Below, in pieces: positions 7,730 through 18,300 of a stretch of 64,000 nt of DNA; the stretch's first letter is position 1, and each line of letters starts with the position of its first letter. A program made the translations under genes and the position numbers. Below the pieces are notes generated by a model. It saw nothing but the letters and a program-made list of their open reading frames with translations. It ran no database searches and was not told the origin of the DNA. Source of the stretch: Noviherbaspirillum massiliense JC206 (lineage in GTDB: Bacteria > Pseudomonadota > Gammaproteobacteria > Burkholderiales > Burkholderiaceae_D); assembly GCF_000312045.1 (NCBI RefSeq), contig NZ_HE978634.1, forward strand, positions 1,027,281 through 1,091,280. Reading direction: 5' to 3'.

Positions 7730-8614
7730 TCACTTGCGTTCCGGGGGAATCTCCTTTTCGCCCGGTTCCTTTCCCTTGGGCGAAGAATGTTCGATCACAG
7801 CATTGACTTCCGCCCCGAACAGCAGCACGGCGGATGAAATGAAGAAGTACAGCAGCAGCACGATGATCGTGCCTATGCTGCCGTAGGTGGCGCTGTAGTC
7901 GGAGAAATTGCGCACGTAGTAGTTGAACGCGAGCGAACCGGCGATCCACACCAGCACCGCGACGACCGATCCCGGGGTAATGAAGCGGAATTGCTGTTCG
8001 ACGTCGGGGGCAACATAGTAGATGAGCGCCACCGCAAGGCAGAGCAGGAACAGGGCGAAGGGCCAGCGCAGCCATGCCCACAGGGTTGCAAACAGCTGTT
8101 CCATGCCCAGCTGGCTGGTGAGCCAGTGTATCGCTTCCGGACCGACCGACATCAGCAGGCCGGCAACGACCAGCATGCCGGCGATGCCGATGGTGTACAG
8201 CACCGAGAGCGGATACAGCTTCCATGCCGGCCGGCCTTCCTTCACGTCGTAGGCAACATTCAGAGCATGCATGATGGCCCGGATGCCCCCCGATGCGGAC
8301 CATATCGCCACGATGGCGCCCACGGAGAGCAGTCCGCCCTGGGGTTGCTTGAGTTCGCTGATCGCACGATTCACCCCGGTCATCGCTTCCTGCGGCAGCA
8401 CAAGCTGGGCACGCTGCCGCAGCCATTCGAAGAAGGACGACATGTCCAGCATACCCAGCAGCGCAATGAGGAAAATGATGAAAGGGAACAGGGCGAAGAG
8501 AGCCTGATACGCCAGCGCAGACGCATAGGTCGTCATGTCATCGTCAGCAAAGTCCGACACCGATTTTTTAAGGAGCGCAAAGGCGCTCATTCCGCGTAGC
8601 CCTGGTATCCGCAT
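7730..8614 (-). CDS. YihY/BrkB family inner-membrane protein
   Basis: A 294-aa polytopic membrane protein of the YihY (formerly misnamed RNase BN) family. Seen are the N-terminal SDFADDDMTTYASALAYQAL, FALFPFIIFLIALLG, SVGAIVAIWSASGGIRAIMHALN and the LYFFISSAVLLFGAEVNAVIE segment, with about six hydrophobic helices and a charged C-terminal tail. The molecular function is not established; an envelope role is usual for the family. The start at 8614 is preferred over 8665 because AAAGGAG lies about 12 nt upstream. It is followed closely by the DUF2237 gene. Confidence 0.9.
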   Translation of the reverse strand: MRIPGLRGMSAFALLKKSVSDFADDDMTTYASALAYQALFALFPFIIFLIALLGMLDMSSFFEWLRQRAQLVLPQEAMTGVNRAISELKQPQGGLLSVGAIVAIWSASGGIRAIMHALNVAYDVKEGRPAWKLYPLSVLYTIGIAGMLVVAGLLMSVGPEAIHWLTSQLGMEQLFATLWAWLRWPFALFLLCLAVALIYYVAPDVEQQFRFITPGSVVAVLVWIAGSLAFNYYVRNFSDYSATYGSIGTIIVLLLYFFISSAVLLFGAEVNAVIEHSSPKGKEPGEKEIPPERK

Positions 8615-8777
8615 GGTTGACCAATTCTCCTTTGTGAATGCGCAAGGCAGGAACATCTCCGGCATCCACCGCCTTGCCGCGCATGCAGGTGCCGGCAGAT
8701 GTCATCTGCCGGACGCTTGTGCAAGCGGCGTGCGCTGCCCGAAGGCTTCCCGGCGCGCGCCGACAAAGTCTCCAGGC

Positions 8778-9359
8778 TCAGGCGTGGCGGCCGAAGGTGC
8801 GCCTTGCGAAATAGGTGCCGGCCAGCACTGCGCCTGCCGCCACCAGCATGGAAGTGGTCGGGAAGCCGCGCACGGTATTGACTGCAATCTCGCCCGCATG
8901 CGGCGCAACAAGCTGCAATCTGCGCTTGGTCATCTGCGCGCCGAGTTCGCCGAGACGGTCCGCCAGCAGGCGCTCGGCGGCGGGCAGCAGGGTGGTTTCT
9001 TCATCGGCCACGTGATGGATGACCACGCGCATCAATTCCATGAACGTCTGGTCATACTCCGAATCGGTCGGTTCCATGGAACGGAGTTTCGCGATCAGCT
9101 GGCGCATTTCATTGTGCTCGGGCACGCTCTTGTCCAGCACCGGCGTATCGGCGCCGACGTCGCGCATCGCGGGATAAAAAATTTCTTCTTCAAGTTCCGC
9201 ATGGATTTCGAGGGCGAGGCAAGCCGTGTTGACGAGCGCCTGCTTGGTTTGCGGGCTGGAATCCATCTCGTATTGATGGAAGGTGGTCAGGACATGCGTG
9301 TGATCCATGCGGATCATGTTGGTGATTGACGGGGAAAGCTTGTCCGTGAGGGAACCCAT
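8778..9359 (-). CDS. Hemerythrin HHE-domain protein with C-terminal membrane helix
   Basis: A 193-aa protein. Residues about 15-150 form a four-helix hemerythrin-like domain with metal-binding candidates in MDHTHVLTTFHQYE, HAELEEEIFYPAM, VPEHNEMRQLI and HHVADEETTLLP. Such domains bind a di-iron centre and sense or carry O2 or NO. A short hydrophobic helix near the C-terminus (TSMLVAAGAVLAGTYFA) probably anchors it to the membrane. The start at 9359 has an ideal GGAGG site; the frame stays open upstream to 9602, but that stretch is not protein-like. No redox partner gene is adjacent. Confidence 0.88.
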   Translation of the reverse strand: MGSLTDKLSPSITNMIRMDHTHVLTTFHQYEMDSSPQTKQALVNTACLALEIHAELEEEIFYPAMRDVGADTPVLDKSVPEHNEMRQLIAKLRSMEPTDSEYDQTFMELMRVVIHHVADEETTLLPAAERLLADRLGELGAQMTKRRLQLVAPHAGEIAVNTVRGFPTTSMLVAAGAVLAGTYFARRTFGRHA

Positions 9360-9517
9360 GATGGAACCTCCAATAATGTTGACGTGGCGGGAGCGGTCAG
9401 GGTGGAAGCAAGCGACATGCCCGGCCGTTCGCGAGCAGGCACTTTGTGGATATGGAAGGGAAGTGGCACGAGGGTGCGCCGTGCCGGGGAATGCGGAGTG
9501 CTTCGGGAAAATTCGCT

Positions 9518-10153
9518 CTAATAATCGTAGCCGAGCATCAGGCCGCCACCCCAGTCCGAACCTCCATACGAGCCTTTCGACACATAGGTTTGTGCCTTCC
9601 ATGACTTGTCGAGCTTGTGCACATAGGACGCGGACAGTTCGCGCTGAGTAAAGTTGGTATGCGGGTATTTTTCGCGGAAACCGAAAGCAACGCCGGCGTC
9701 TGCGCTATTCAGCCTGGGTACGGCAGCCGGCGCGCCATTCAGCATGCTGGTCATCGGACTGGCCTCAGCACTGTCCGCATAACCGGAACCGGACAGCACG
9801 CCTTGCCGGTTGTAGTGCTTGTAAATTTCCGCGTGGGCGCTGTAATCATTTCTCGCCGTGACCGATCCCCTGTCATTGATTCCGGGCCGTGGCCCCATAT
9901 CGAAGCCATACAGGAAACGCTGATCCTTGAATGCGTTGTAGGTCACCTTGTTCCGAGGCCTCTTCTTGGAAAAAGGCTTTGGCTTTCCGGTTTTTGCCCG
10001 ATCACCGGCCTTGTTTGTATTCATCGCGTGCCGGCCGGCGCGAGTGGACTTGGCAGCGTCTGGCTTGTGCAGCTTGCCGGTATCAGCGGCAAGTGCGGGA
10101 TTCGCAAGAATGCCGCCAGCAATGAGAGCGAGAAAAAGGTGCCTGAATAACAT
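9518..10153 (-). CDS. Secreted hypothetical protein, basic N-terminal half
   Basis: A 211-aa protein starting with a signal peptide (MLFRHLFLALIAGGILANPALAA). The next 60 residues are Lys/Arg/Thr-rich and probably disordered. The C-terminal half contains AGVAFGFREKYP, ELSASYVHKL and the terminal WGGGLMLGYDY, which resembles the end of a small outer-membrane beta-strand protein, although it is too short for a full barrel. I cannot name a family. The open frame extends upstream to 10369, but the signal peptide fixes the start at 10153. Confidence 0.65.
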   Translation of the reverse strand: MLFRHLFLALIAGGILANPALAADTGKLHKPDAAKSTRAGRHAMNTNKAGDRAKTGKPKPFSKKRPRNKVTYNAFKDQRFLYGFDMGPRPGINDRGSVTARNDYSAHAEIYKHYNRQGVLSGSGYADSAEASPMTSMLNGAPAAVPRLNSADAGVAFGFREKYPHTNFTQRELSASYVHKLDKSWKAQTYVSKGSYGGSDWGGGLMLGYDY

Positions 10154-10534
10154 TACTCGTCTCCAGGGAAATTCCTGCCTGCCAAATGAAGGATGCGCAA
10201 TAGAGAAGTGGCAATGTAGATGATGTTTGTTGTCATTGGTGTAAGGAAAGGTAACAGCTGCGGCAACCCTAGAAAAATGGCCGATGGTTGTTGTGAAGTC
10301 GCACTTTCCATTGCATCGGAAGCAACAGCCGGCGTGAACCGGCGTCCATGTACTTTCACCAAAGCCCAAGGCGATTTCTTCCCCGTCAACATTCCCGGCG
10401 GTTTTTGAACTGCACGATTTTTGATTTCAGTGAATATCCATGTTCGTATTCCATTCGGCCCGAGCAGGCTTGTTGCAGAATGAATGCAAGGCTGCTGAGC
10501 CAGCCGAATTGATTGTCAGCATCGGGAGGAACCC
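10154..10534. other. Divergent intergenic region, no gene seen
   Basis: This 381-bp stretch lies between the secreted protein gene (minus) and the small membrane protein gene (plus) and must hold both promoters. No hairpin with a T-run, tRNA or protein-like frame is evident. Confidence 0.6.
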
Positions 10535-10759
10535 ATGGATGTCCTGGAACACTCGGTCTTGTTTGTTCTGGCAGGCTTTGCGGCTTTCGGACATTTGACA
10601 GAGCGACGCAGCAATATCCTGACGCTCCTCGTTCTCGTGCTGCCCAGCTTCGGCGTGTACTGGCTGGGCCCTTGGGCCTTGCTGACGTATGTGGTCGGGT
10701 ATGTGATGGGCATGGGCTTGTTCGTTTCCCATTCTGCCAAGGACAAGGACCTCCATTAG
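10535..10759 (+). CDS. Small integral membrane protein
   Basis: A 74-aa protein that is almost entirely hydrophobic, with two to three helices (VLFVLAGFAAFGHL, ILTLLVLVLPSFGVYWLGPW, ALLTYVVGYVMGMGLFV) and a short charged tail. The ATG at 10535 has a strong GGGAGG ribosome-binding site. No family is recognised. The stop is about 190 bp before the next gene, with no evident terminator. Confidence 0.7.
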   Translation: MDVLEHSVLFVLAGFAAFGHLTERRSNILTLLVLVLPSFGVYWLGPWALLTYVVGYVMGMGLFVSHSAKDKDLH

Positions 10760-10946
10760 TTCCTTGCGTCTGGTGCCGGAGGTTAGCCCGGCGTCAGCTG
10801 GCAGTTCCGATAGAAGGAAGAATCGAAAAGAAACGTGGGAGGAAAGTGGATGGCATTCACAACGCGGCACGCGGGCTGCCCCGGCATTCCAGCCGGAAGC
10901 CATAGGCTTCTGATCCCATCCGTTATTCCGGGCGGCTGACCACGTG

Positions 10947-12962
10947 ATGGCCCGGCCTCTCTTTGCCGCCACCGTTTTTTCCGGTGCGTTTCTTCTTTTC
11001 CTGGTGCAACCGCTGATTTCGCGGCAGCTCTTGCCATGGTTCGGCGGCTCGGCGGCCGTATGGGCAACCTGCCTGGTGTTTTTTCAGGTCGTGCTGCTGG
11101 CCGGCTATGCCTACTCCGACTGGATTGCCCGGCACCTCAGGCCGCGCCATCAGGCAGGCGTGCATCTGGCTTTGCTGGCAATCAGTCTCATCAATCTGTC
11201 GGTGATCGCCGATCCATCCTGGAAGCCGAAGGGTGGGGAAGATCCGTCACTCTGGATCCTGTATCTGCTGGTCGCCACGATCGGCCTGCCGTACTTTCTC
11301 TTGTCGACCACTGGTCCCTTGGTCCAGTCGTGGGTGGCCCGCACCCTCACCGGATCGCAGGTCTACCGCTTCTTTGCGCTGTCGAACCTCGCATCGCTGA
11401 TCGCCCTGATCTGCTATCCCTTCCTCATCGAGCCGCATGCCTCCATCGCGCTGCAAGCCCGGGCCTGGACTGCCCTCTACCTGTTCTTCGTGCTGGCGTG
11501 CGCGGCGTCTGCGCTGTTCTTCATGCGCCATGCATTGCCGGCGGCCGCTCATGCGAAGAAAGAAGAATCGGACAAAGATGTGAAACCCGGTCTTCGCAGC
11601 CATGTCTTGTGGCTGGCGCTGTCCGCCATGGGGACCTGGCTCTTGCTGGCCACCACCAATCACATCACCCAGAATATCGCCGCGGTTCCATTCCTCTGGC
11701 TGCTGCCTCTCACCATCTATCTGCTGACCTTCATTCTCTGTTTCGAAAGTGACCGCTGGTATGCCCGTTCGCGTCTCCTGCTCCCGACGGCGCTGATGCT
11801 CGTCGTGTGCGCCTACGGCTTGCAGCATCGCCATCTGGGCTTCGAGATACGGATCGCGGTTCCTCTCTACGCGGCCGGCCTGTTCCTGTTCTGCATGTTC
11901 CTGCATGGAGAGCTTGCCGGTATGCGGCCTGCGCCGCGACACCTGACCCGGTTTTACCTGATGGTTTCCCTGGGCGGCGCCCTCGGCGGGATTGCCGTCG
12001 GCCTCGTCGCTCCGCGCATTCTGCCTGCCTATTACGAGCTGGGCATCGGCTTCGTCATCCTCGCCCTGCTGGCGGCCTGCCTCTTCCCGGGCAGATTGTT
12101 GCCTGTCGGAGCGGGTGTTCTCGCGGTGCTTTGCGCCTACTTCCTCTCGGTCCAGGTATCGAATGATTCCCGGCAGGCGCGGCGCATGGAGCGCAGCTTT
12201 TACGGCAGCCTGCGGACGGTCGATACCCGACACGCGAATCCGGAGAAAGACGTGCGCGAGCTTTTCAACGGATCCATTCGGCACGGAGAGCAATACCTCG
12301 ACCCGAAGCGCCGTTCCGAACCCACCACTTACTATGGGCGCACATCCGGGATCGGCCTCGCCATTGCCTGCACCCGGACGCAAGGGAGAAAGCTGGGAGT
12401 GATCGGCCTGGGCGCCGGCACGCTTGCCGCATACGGCCGCGCCGGCGACGTCTACCGCTTCTATGAAATCAACCCGCAGGTGATCGACATCGCCAGGAGC
12501 GAATTCAGCTTCCTGCGAGACAGCCGGGCGCGGGTAGACATCGTGCAGGGAGATGCGCGCCTCGCGCTGGAAAGCGAGGCGCCGCAGCGCTTCGACGTGC
12601 TGGCGATCGACGCCTTCTCCGGCGACTCGATTCCCATCCACCTGATTACCCGGGAAGCCATGGACGTCTACCTGCGCCACCTTGCGTCGCAGGGCATCCT
12701 CGCCTTCCACGTCACCAACCGCTTCCTGGAGCTGGCGCCGGTTGTGGCGAACCTGGCTAAGGAGCGCGGCTTGCATGCCGTCCTGATCGAGGATGAAGGG
12801 GAGGGTACGACATCGCACTCGACCGACTGGGTGCTGGTGGCGCGGGACAAGAACGTCCTGGAGCAAGGGCCCATCGCGGACGCGGCAAGTCCGATCGAGC
12901 CGATCGAGGGGCTGGGCATCTGGACGGATGACTTCAACAACCTGTTCGACGTGCTGAAATAA
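10947..12962 (+). CDS. Fused transporter-like/spermidine synthase-like membrane protein
   Basis: A 671-aa protein. Roughly the first 420 residues form many transmembrane helices (starting LFAATVFSGAFLLFLVQPLI), as in 'fused MFS/spermidine synthase' proteins. The C-terminal 230 residues form a Rossmann methyltransferase-like domain with VIGLGAGTLAAYG (about 485-497), YEINPQVIDIAR and VLAIDAFSGDSIP, as in spermidine synthases. Polyamine synthesis is not proven for such fusions; a membrane-linked aminopropyl- or methyltransferase role is possible. The start may be this ATG or the GTG at 10944. Downstream to 13182 no gene is seen. Confidence 0.88.
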   Translation: MARPLFAATVFSGAFLLFLVQPLISRQLLPWFGGSAAVWATCLVFFQVVLLAGYAYSDWIARHLRPRHQAGVHLALLAISLINLSVIADPSWKPKGGEDPSLWILYLLVATIGLPYFLLSTTGPLVQSWVARTLTGSQVYRFFALSNLASLIALICYPFLIEPHASIALQARAWTALYLFFVLACAASALFFMRHALPAAAHAKKEESDKDVKPGLRSHVLWLALSAMGTWLLLATTNHITQNIAAVPFLWLLPLTIYLLTFILCFESDRWYARSRLLLPTALMLVVCAYGLQHRHLGFEIRIAVPLYAAGLFLFCMFLHGELAGMRPAPRHLTRFYLMVSLGGALGGIAVGLVAPRILPAYYELGIGFVILALLAACLFPGRLLPVGAGVLAVLCAYFLSVQVSNDSRQARRMERSFYGSLRTVDTRHANPEKDVRELFNGSIRHGEQYLDPKRRSEPTTYYGRTSGIGLAIACTRTQGRKLGVIGLGAGTLAAYGRAGDVYRFYEINPQVIDIARSEFSFLRDSRARVDIVQGDARLALESEAPQRFDVLAIDAFSGDSIPIHLITREAMDVYLRHLASQGILAFHVTNRFLELAPVVANLAKERGLHAVLIEDEGEGTTSHSTDWVLVARDKNVLEQGPIADAASPIEPIEGLGIWTDDFNNLFDVLK

Positions 12963-13182
12963 GCCGGATCCGTCTTCCGCGGCGCCCGGGCGCGGGAAGC
13001 CGCCGGCATAGGACTGTCAGGTGCTCGTGGCGAAAAAACAAAAAATTCTGCCGCCCCACGGCGCCGACGCGTTCAAATGATTGCTTTCCTTGCAGGTATC
13101 CGTATATTCCGCAATGTTGCGTCGATTTCAATGTATGATTCCGGCGCGATACTTCAGGGTGAAGCGGGATACAAAAACGATC

Positions 13183-14130
13183 ATGGCGAACAGATTCGAA
13201 GGCCCCGGCGGAAAAGAGCAATTGGCGGAAGCACTCCTGCAGCAGTTCATTGTGGGGTCGGATGAAAACCTGGCGGCCCGGATGGCGCAAAAGTGCATCG
13301 TGGCGGAGCACCCGGCCGGAACGGAAATCATCAAGCAGGGCGATTACGGCAACGAGCTGTTCATGATCCTCGAAGGCAGCGTCAGCATCGTGGCGCACGG
13401 CCGGGAAATCGCAAAGCGGACCGCCAGCCAGCACATCGGGGAAATGGCCCTGATTTCACCGAATTCGCGTCGCTCCGCTTCGGTTCTCGCGATCGACGAC
13501 ACCATCACCGCCACCATCACCGAACCCGATTTCACCAAGCTGGCCGAAAAAAAGCCGGCACTGTGGCGGCTTCTCGCCGGAGAGCTCGGCGAGCGCATCG
13601 GCAAGCATAACGAATACGAGGCCCAGCTCGAATTCGCTGCCAATCATGATGCCCTGACCTGGCTGCCGAACCGCAAACTGTTCACCGAGCGCCTGGGCGA
13701 CGCCATCCGTCACGCCCGGCAGGCGGGCGAAGAGTGCGCCGTACTGTACCTGGACCTCGACAAGTTCAAGCCGGTCAACGACACCTTTGGCCATCCGGTG
13801 GGTGACCAGCTTCTCAAGCAAGTCTCCGACCGCCTTCGTCACTGCGTGGACAAGCACACTACCGTTGCCCGCTTCGGCGGCGATGAATTCGCGGTTCTGC
13901 TTCCCGGTGCCGACGTCCGCCAGAATGCGAAGGAGCTTGCGGACAGGCTGGTCAGCGAGCTGCGCCGCCCCTTCCGTATCGATCCCATCTATGTTTCGAT
14001 CTCCGCAAGCGTCGGCATCGCCTTCTACCCGCAGGACGGAGAAGACATCAAGACGCTCATGCAGCATGCCGACACTGCCTTGTACGACGCGAAACGGGCA
14101 GCGGGAAACTTTCCCACGGCGTCCGCATGA
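13183..14130 (+). CDS. Cyclic nucleotide-binding diguanylate cyclase
   Basis: A 315-aa cytoplasmic protein. An N-terminal CRP-type cNMP-binding domain (about 25-140) has the GDYGNELFMILEGSVSI and HIGEMALISPNSRRSASV phosphate-binding-cassette pattern. The C-terminal GGDEF domain (about 155-312) has LTWLPNRKLF, DLDKFKPVND and an intact GGDEF at 232-236. No RxxD inhibitory site precedes GGDEF, so product inhibition through the I-site is unlikely. It probably makes c-di-GMP from GTP in response to a ligand in the cNMP pocket. The start at 13183 is inferred from protein character; the frame is open upstream to 13081 and the ribosome-binding site is weak. It opens a signalling block with the next two genes. 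Confidence 0.85.
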   Translation: MANRFEGPGGKEQLAEALLQQFIVGSDENLAARMAQKCIVAEHPAGTEIIKQGDYGNELFMILEGSVSIVAHGREIAKRTASQHIGEMALISPNSRRSASVLAIDDTITATITEPDFTKLAEKKPALWRLLAGELGERIGKHNEYEAQLEFAANHDALTWLPNRKLFTERLGDAIRHARQAGEECAVLYLDLDKFKPVNDTFGHPVGDQLLKQVSDRLRHCVDKHTTVARFGGDEFAVLLPGADVRQNAKELADRLVSELRRPFRIDPIYVSISASVGIAFYPQDGEDIKTLMQHADTALYDAKRAAGNFPTASA

Positions 14131-14307
14131 GCCACGCATGAATGCCGGTTGCTCGCCTGTCGAGAGTTGGTATTTCCGTCGAAACTTCGTATATTGGCAG
14201 GCGGAATATTTCCGGAAAGGATGATGCCGATGGCATCATGTGCAAGGCCAGGCACGGCAATGCCAGTCCGGAAGCGGTCGCAAGCTGAGGGAAACAAGGA
14301 GATGCAG

Positions 14308-14829
14308 ATGAATCGAGGCCAGGCGGGAAGCAGTTTTCAATCCCTGGGAGCAGGAATGACATCCAAGCAGGACATGTGTGAAATGATTGCGGCCACGCAG
14401 CTGTTTGCGGATGCATCCTGGAACGACGTCGAGGCCTTCTCCAAATATGTCCAGTGCTTCGTGACACCCGCCGGCACGGTCATCTTCAAGGAAGGCGATG
14501 CCGGCAACTTCCTGTGCCTGCTGGTCAAGGGCGAAGTCGATATCTTCAAGGAAGACCATGCCGGCAAGGCGCAGCGGATCGCCTCGGTGTCCAAAGGAAA
14601 AACCATAGGCGAGATGTCGATCATCGACAGCGAACCGCGCTCGGCAACCTGCATCGCCTTTACAGACAGCGTGGTGCTGATGCTGACCAAGGATAATTTC
14701 GCACGCATCATCAAGGAGCGGCCGGGACTGGCCGTCTTCATCCTTTCGAAACTGGCGAAACTGATGAGTCAGCGCCTGCGCGGCATGAGCGGACAGCTCG
14801 TGGAGCATCTCGGGCGGGAAGCCGGCTGA
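14308..14829 (+). CDS. Stand-alone cyclic nucleotide-binding domain protein
   Basis: A 173-aa protein consisting of one CRP/PKA-type cNMP-binding domain: FVTPAGTVIFKEGDAGNFLC, LLVKGEVDIFKED, KTIGEMSIIDSEPRSATCIA, then a C-terminal helix region (SKLAKLMSQRLRGM). There is no DNA-binding HTH or other output domain, so it may act through protein contacts. ATG 14308 is chosen because AAGGAG lies 6 nt upstream; an ATG at 14302 would abut it. It follows the cNMP-GGDEF gene in the same orientation, suggesting related signalling. Confidence 0.85.
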   Translation: MNRGQAGSSFQSLGAGMTSKQDMCEMIAATQLFADASWNDVEAFSKYVQCFVTPAGTVIFKEGDAGNFLCLLVKGEVDIFKEDHAGKAQRIASVSKGKTIGEMSIIDSEPRSATCIAFTDSVVLMLTKDNFARIIKERPGLAVFILSKLAKLMSQRLRGMSGQLVEHLGREAG

Positions 14830-15306
14830 GCGAAATTCGTTCGCACCGGGAATCTTCCACCTCCTTCTCCTTGCGCGCGGCGAGAACGATCGCCGCGCAA
14901 TCGGCACTTCCATCCCCAAGCCCGGTTCATCGGCCGGATCCACGATATTGCCGCCTCTGCTCGGGCAGCTCCGACATGGGCCACCACTTTCAGCAATGCG
15001 GCAGAGGCTGCAATTGCCACCGGCAATAAGGTTTCGCCGGAAGCCGGAGTGTCAGCCGGTACGGGATGTGCTTCATCCGATGGTTGGGCATGATCTGAGG
15101 CACAGCTTTCATCGCGATTCATCTGCCCCGTCCTTGTGCTACCGTGCCCAGGAGGAAAAAACAAGAACATTTCGAGACAGGCTTTTTCCCGGATGATTGC
15201 CATCGGCCGGTGTGGCTTTTCATCGTCGCCGCTTTTTATGACCACATGAGAAATGAACGTTGTTCAAACTTTAAGTTCTTAGTCAAAAAGGTGATCCGAT
15301 CAGATC
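14830..15306. other. Intergenic region before the GGDEF-EAL gene, no confident gene
   Basis: These 477 bp separate the cNMP-binding gene from the large signalling gene. A minus-strand open frame crosses the region and runs into the preceding gene, but its composition is not protein-like. The A/T-rich end (about 15225-15300) is the likely promoter of the next gene. Confidence 0.5.
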
Positions 15307-18300
15307 ATGGGCAATCCTGGCTTCAGCGAGCAAAACCGGCTCGATGTCCTGCAGTCCTTTCACATACTCGATACGCCACCTGAGGCGATTTTCGATCGTC
15401 TCGTGGAATTGGCTTCGCGCATCTGCGAAACGCCAATCGCGAGCATTTCGCTGATTGACAAACACCGGCAATGGTTCAAATCCAAGATCGGCCTCGATTT
15501 GCAGGAAACTGATCGCGAAATCGCATTTTGCCGATTCACCATACTTGGCATGGATCCGTTCATCGTGCACGACGCGAGAAAGGATCCGCGCTTTCACGAT
15601 AATCCGCTGGTGACGGGAAAGCCCGGCCTAGTCTTTTATGCCGGAGTGCCGCTGATTTCGCCGCAAGGCTTTGCCATCGGCACGCTGGCGGTGATGGACT
15701 ATGTACCTCGGACTCTGACCGATGCGCAACTTGCGGTCCTGAAAATGCTTGCCGAACAGGTGATGATGCATATCGAACTGCGCCGCCAGCGCGCGCAGCT
15801 GGAATCGCTGGCGACGGAACGCGACCGCATCAATTCCGCACTGGTTCGCAAGACCGAACACCTCACCAAGGCGCAGCAGCTTGCGCATCTCGGTAGTTGG
15901 GAGTTCAGAAGCCGAGGCAGGCAACTCACCTGGTCTCCTGAGATCACCCGCATTTTCGGAATAACCGATGAGAATTTTCCACGGACAGTCGAAGCCTTCC
16001 TGACCATAGTGCACCCCGATGACCGGCCACGGATGGAAGCGACGAGCCGGGAGGCCAAGGAGGGAAGAAAGCCTTTCGACGCCGAATATCGGATCGTGCG
16101 GCCGGATGGGGAAATACGCCATATCCATGCGCTGGCCGAACGATATCCGGATGACGGCGAGCAAGGGCAATACATACTGGCAGGCACGGTGCAGGACATC
16201 ACAGTGCGGCGCAAGACCGAACAGCAGATGCACCTGCTGAAAACCTGCGTTGCACAATTGAACGACATTGTGATGATCACCGAAGCCGAACCGATCGAGG
16301 AGCCCGGACCGCGGATTGTCTTCGTTAATGATGCCTTCCAGCGCATTACCGGATACAGCCCCGAAGAAGTATTGGGCAGGTCGCCGCGCTTCCTGCAAGG
16401 GCCCAACACCCAGCGCGGAGAGCTCGAACGCGTGCGTGCGGCGCTTGAAAAGAAAGAGCCGGTCCTGGTCGAAGTGATCAACTATGCCAAGGACGGACGG
16501 GAGTTCTGGTCGGAAATCAGCATCTTCCCGGTGGCGCAGTCTTCAGACCACTTCACCCATTTCGTCGCGATACAGCGCGATGTCACCGACCGAAAAAAGC
16601 GCATGCAGGATCTGGCGTACACCACGCGGGCGCTGCAGATGCTGACGCGTTGCAATGAAGCAATGATGAAGATGGAGAGCGAGCCGGAACTCCTGGTGCA
16701 GATCTGCCGGGTCGCCGTGGACATAGGCGGTTATCGCATGGCCTGGGTAGGGTATGCACATGACGACGCAAGGCGCAGCATCGAGCCGGTTGCCCATGCC
16801 GGGGCAGGCGAAGAAAGGAATTACCTGGCTAATGTGGAATTCAGCTGGTCGGAAGATGATCCTGCCGGATGCGGCCCGGCAGGACGCTGCATTCGCAGCG
16901 GCAAGCCGATCGTGGTGGTGGATGTAGGAACCGATCCCGGTTTCCGTCCCTGGCTGCCCGCGGCACGGCGCTACGGCTTCAATGGCGTGATCGTGCTGCC
17001 CTTGCGCGAAAAGAACACTACGTTCGGATTGCTGAGCCTGCATATGCAAGACGTGCGACCAGTGCGGGAGGATGAGATCCTGCTCTTGCAGGAACTGGCG
17101 GACAACCTGGCTTTCGGCATCAGCAGCCTGCGTACTAAGGAAGAACAGCGGAGATTCGAATCGGCGGTAGTGAAGGTGGCTGCCGGCGTGTCCGCAAGCT
17201 CCGGAGGTGAATTTTTCGAGCGGCTTGTTTGCAACATGCTTGCCGCACTTGGAGCGGATGCCGGTTTCGTGGCCCGCTTTGTTCCGGAAAGTCCGGGGAA
17301 GGTGCGCACCATCTGCGCCGTGATCGACCGCGAGACGGTGCAAAACTTCGACTGCCCCGTAGAGGATTCACCGTGCGGGAGCCTTTCGGCGACCGTCGAC
17401 TGTGTCGTGCGCGATCATGGCGCCGAGCTGTTTCCCGAGTGCCCGCAACTGGCCGCGATTGGTGCCCATGCTTATGTCGGGCGGCGCCTCGACAGTTCCG
17501 GCGGTGAGCCGCTGGGCATCCTGTTTGTCCTGTTCCGCGGGCCGCTCCGGCAGACCGAGCTGGTGATGTCCACTCTGCAGATTTTTGCGGCGCGCGCAGC
17601 GGCCGAGCTGGAGCGCCAGGAAGCCGATGCACGCATACGCGACCAGGCCTCGCTGCTCGACAAGGCGAAAGATGCGATTTTCGTATGCGGCATCGACTTT
17701 CGCATCACGTACTGGAACAAGGGGGCGGAGCGCCTTTACGGATGGACGGCTGAAGAAGCATTGGGCAAGACCAAGCTGGAGCTGATGTACGACGAGTCTT
17801 CCGAGCTCGCCCACGCAACTGCCATGGTCCTGCGTCAAGAGGAATGGCGCGGCGAAAACAGGCAGCGGCGCAAGGATGGCAGCCCGGTGGTGGTGGAGAC
17901 CCATTGGACACTGGTGCGGGATGAGGAGGGAAAGCCGCAGTCGATCCTGGCAATCAATACCGATATTACCCAGCGCAAGGAAGCCGAGCGCGAGATCGAG
18001 CGCCTTGCCTTTTATGATTCACTGACCCGGCTGCCCAATCGTCGTCTCCTGCTCGATCGGCTTGAGCATGCGCTGGCTACCAGTGGCCGCAGCGGGCATT
18101 CCGGCGCGCTGCTGTTCATCGACCTCGACAATTTCAAGACCTTGAACGACACCCTGGGCCATGACAAGGGCGACCTGTTGCTGAAGCAGGTGGCGCGCAG
18201 GCTCGAGGGCTGCGTACGCAAAAGCAATACTGTCGCCCGCCTCGGCGGGGATGAATTCGTCATCATGCTGGAAGACTTGAGCGCGCATCCGCAGGAAGCT

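Noticed and set aside
11247-12866. 539-codon minus-strand open frame within the fused synthase gene
   Set aside because: It lies wholly inside a gene with clear membrane helices and a SAM-binding motif; the translation is Gln/Arg/Glu-rich noise.
14769-15245. Minus-strand open frame of 158 codons before the GGDEF-EAL gene
   Set aside because: It overlaps the end of the cNMP-binding gene, has no clear ribosome-binding site, and its C-terminal half is Arg/Pro-rich noise. A short real gene starting near 15122 cannot be fully excluded.
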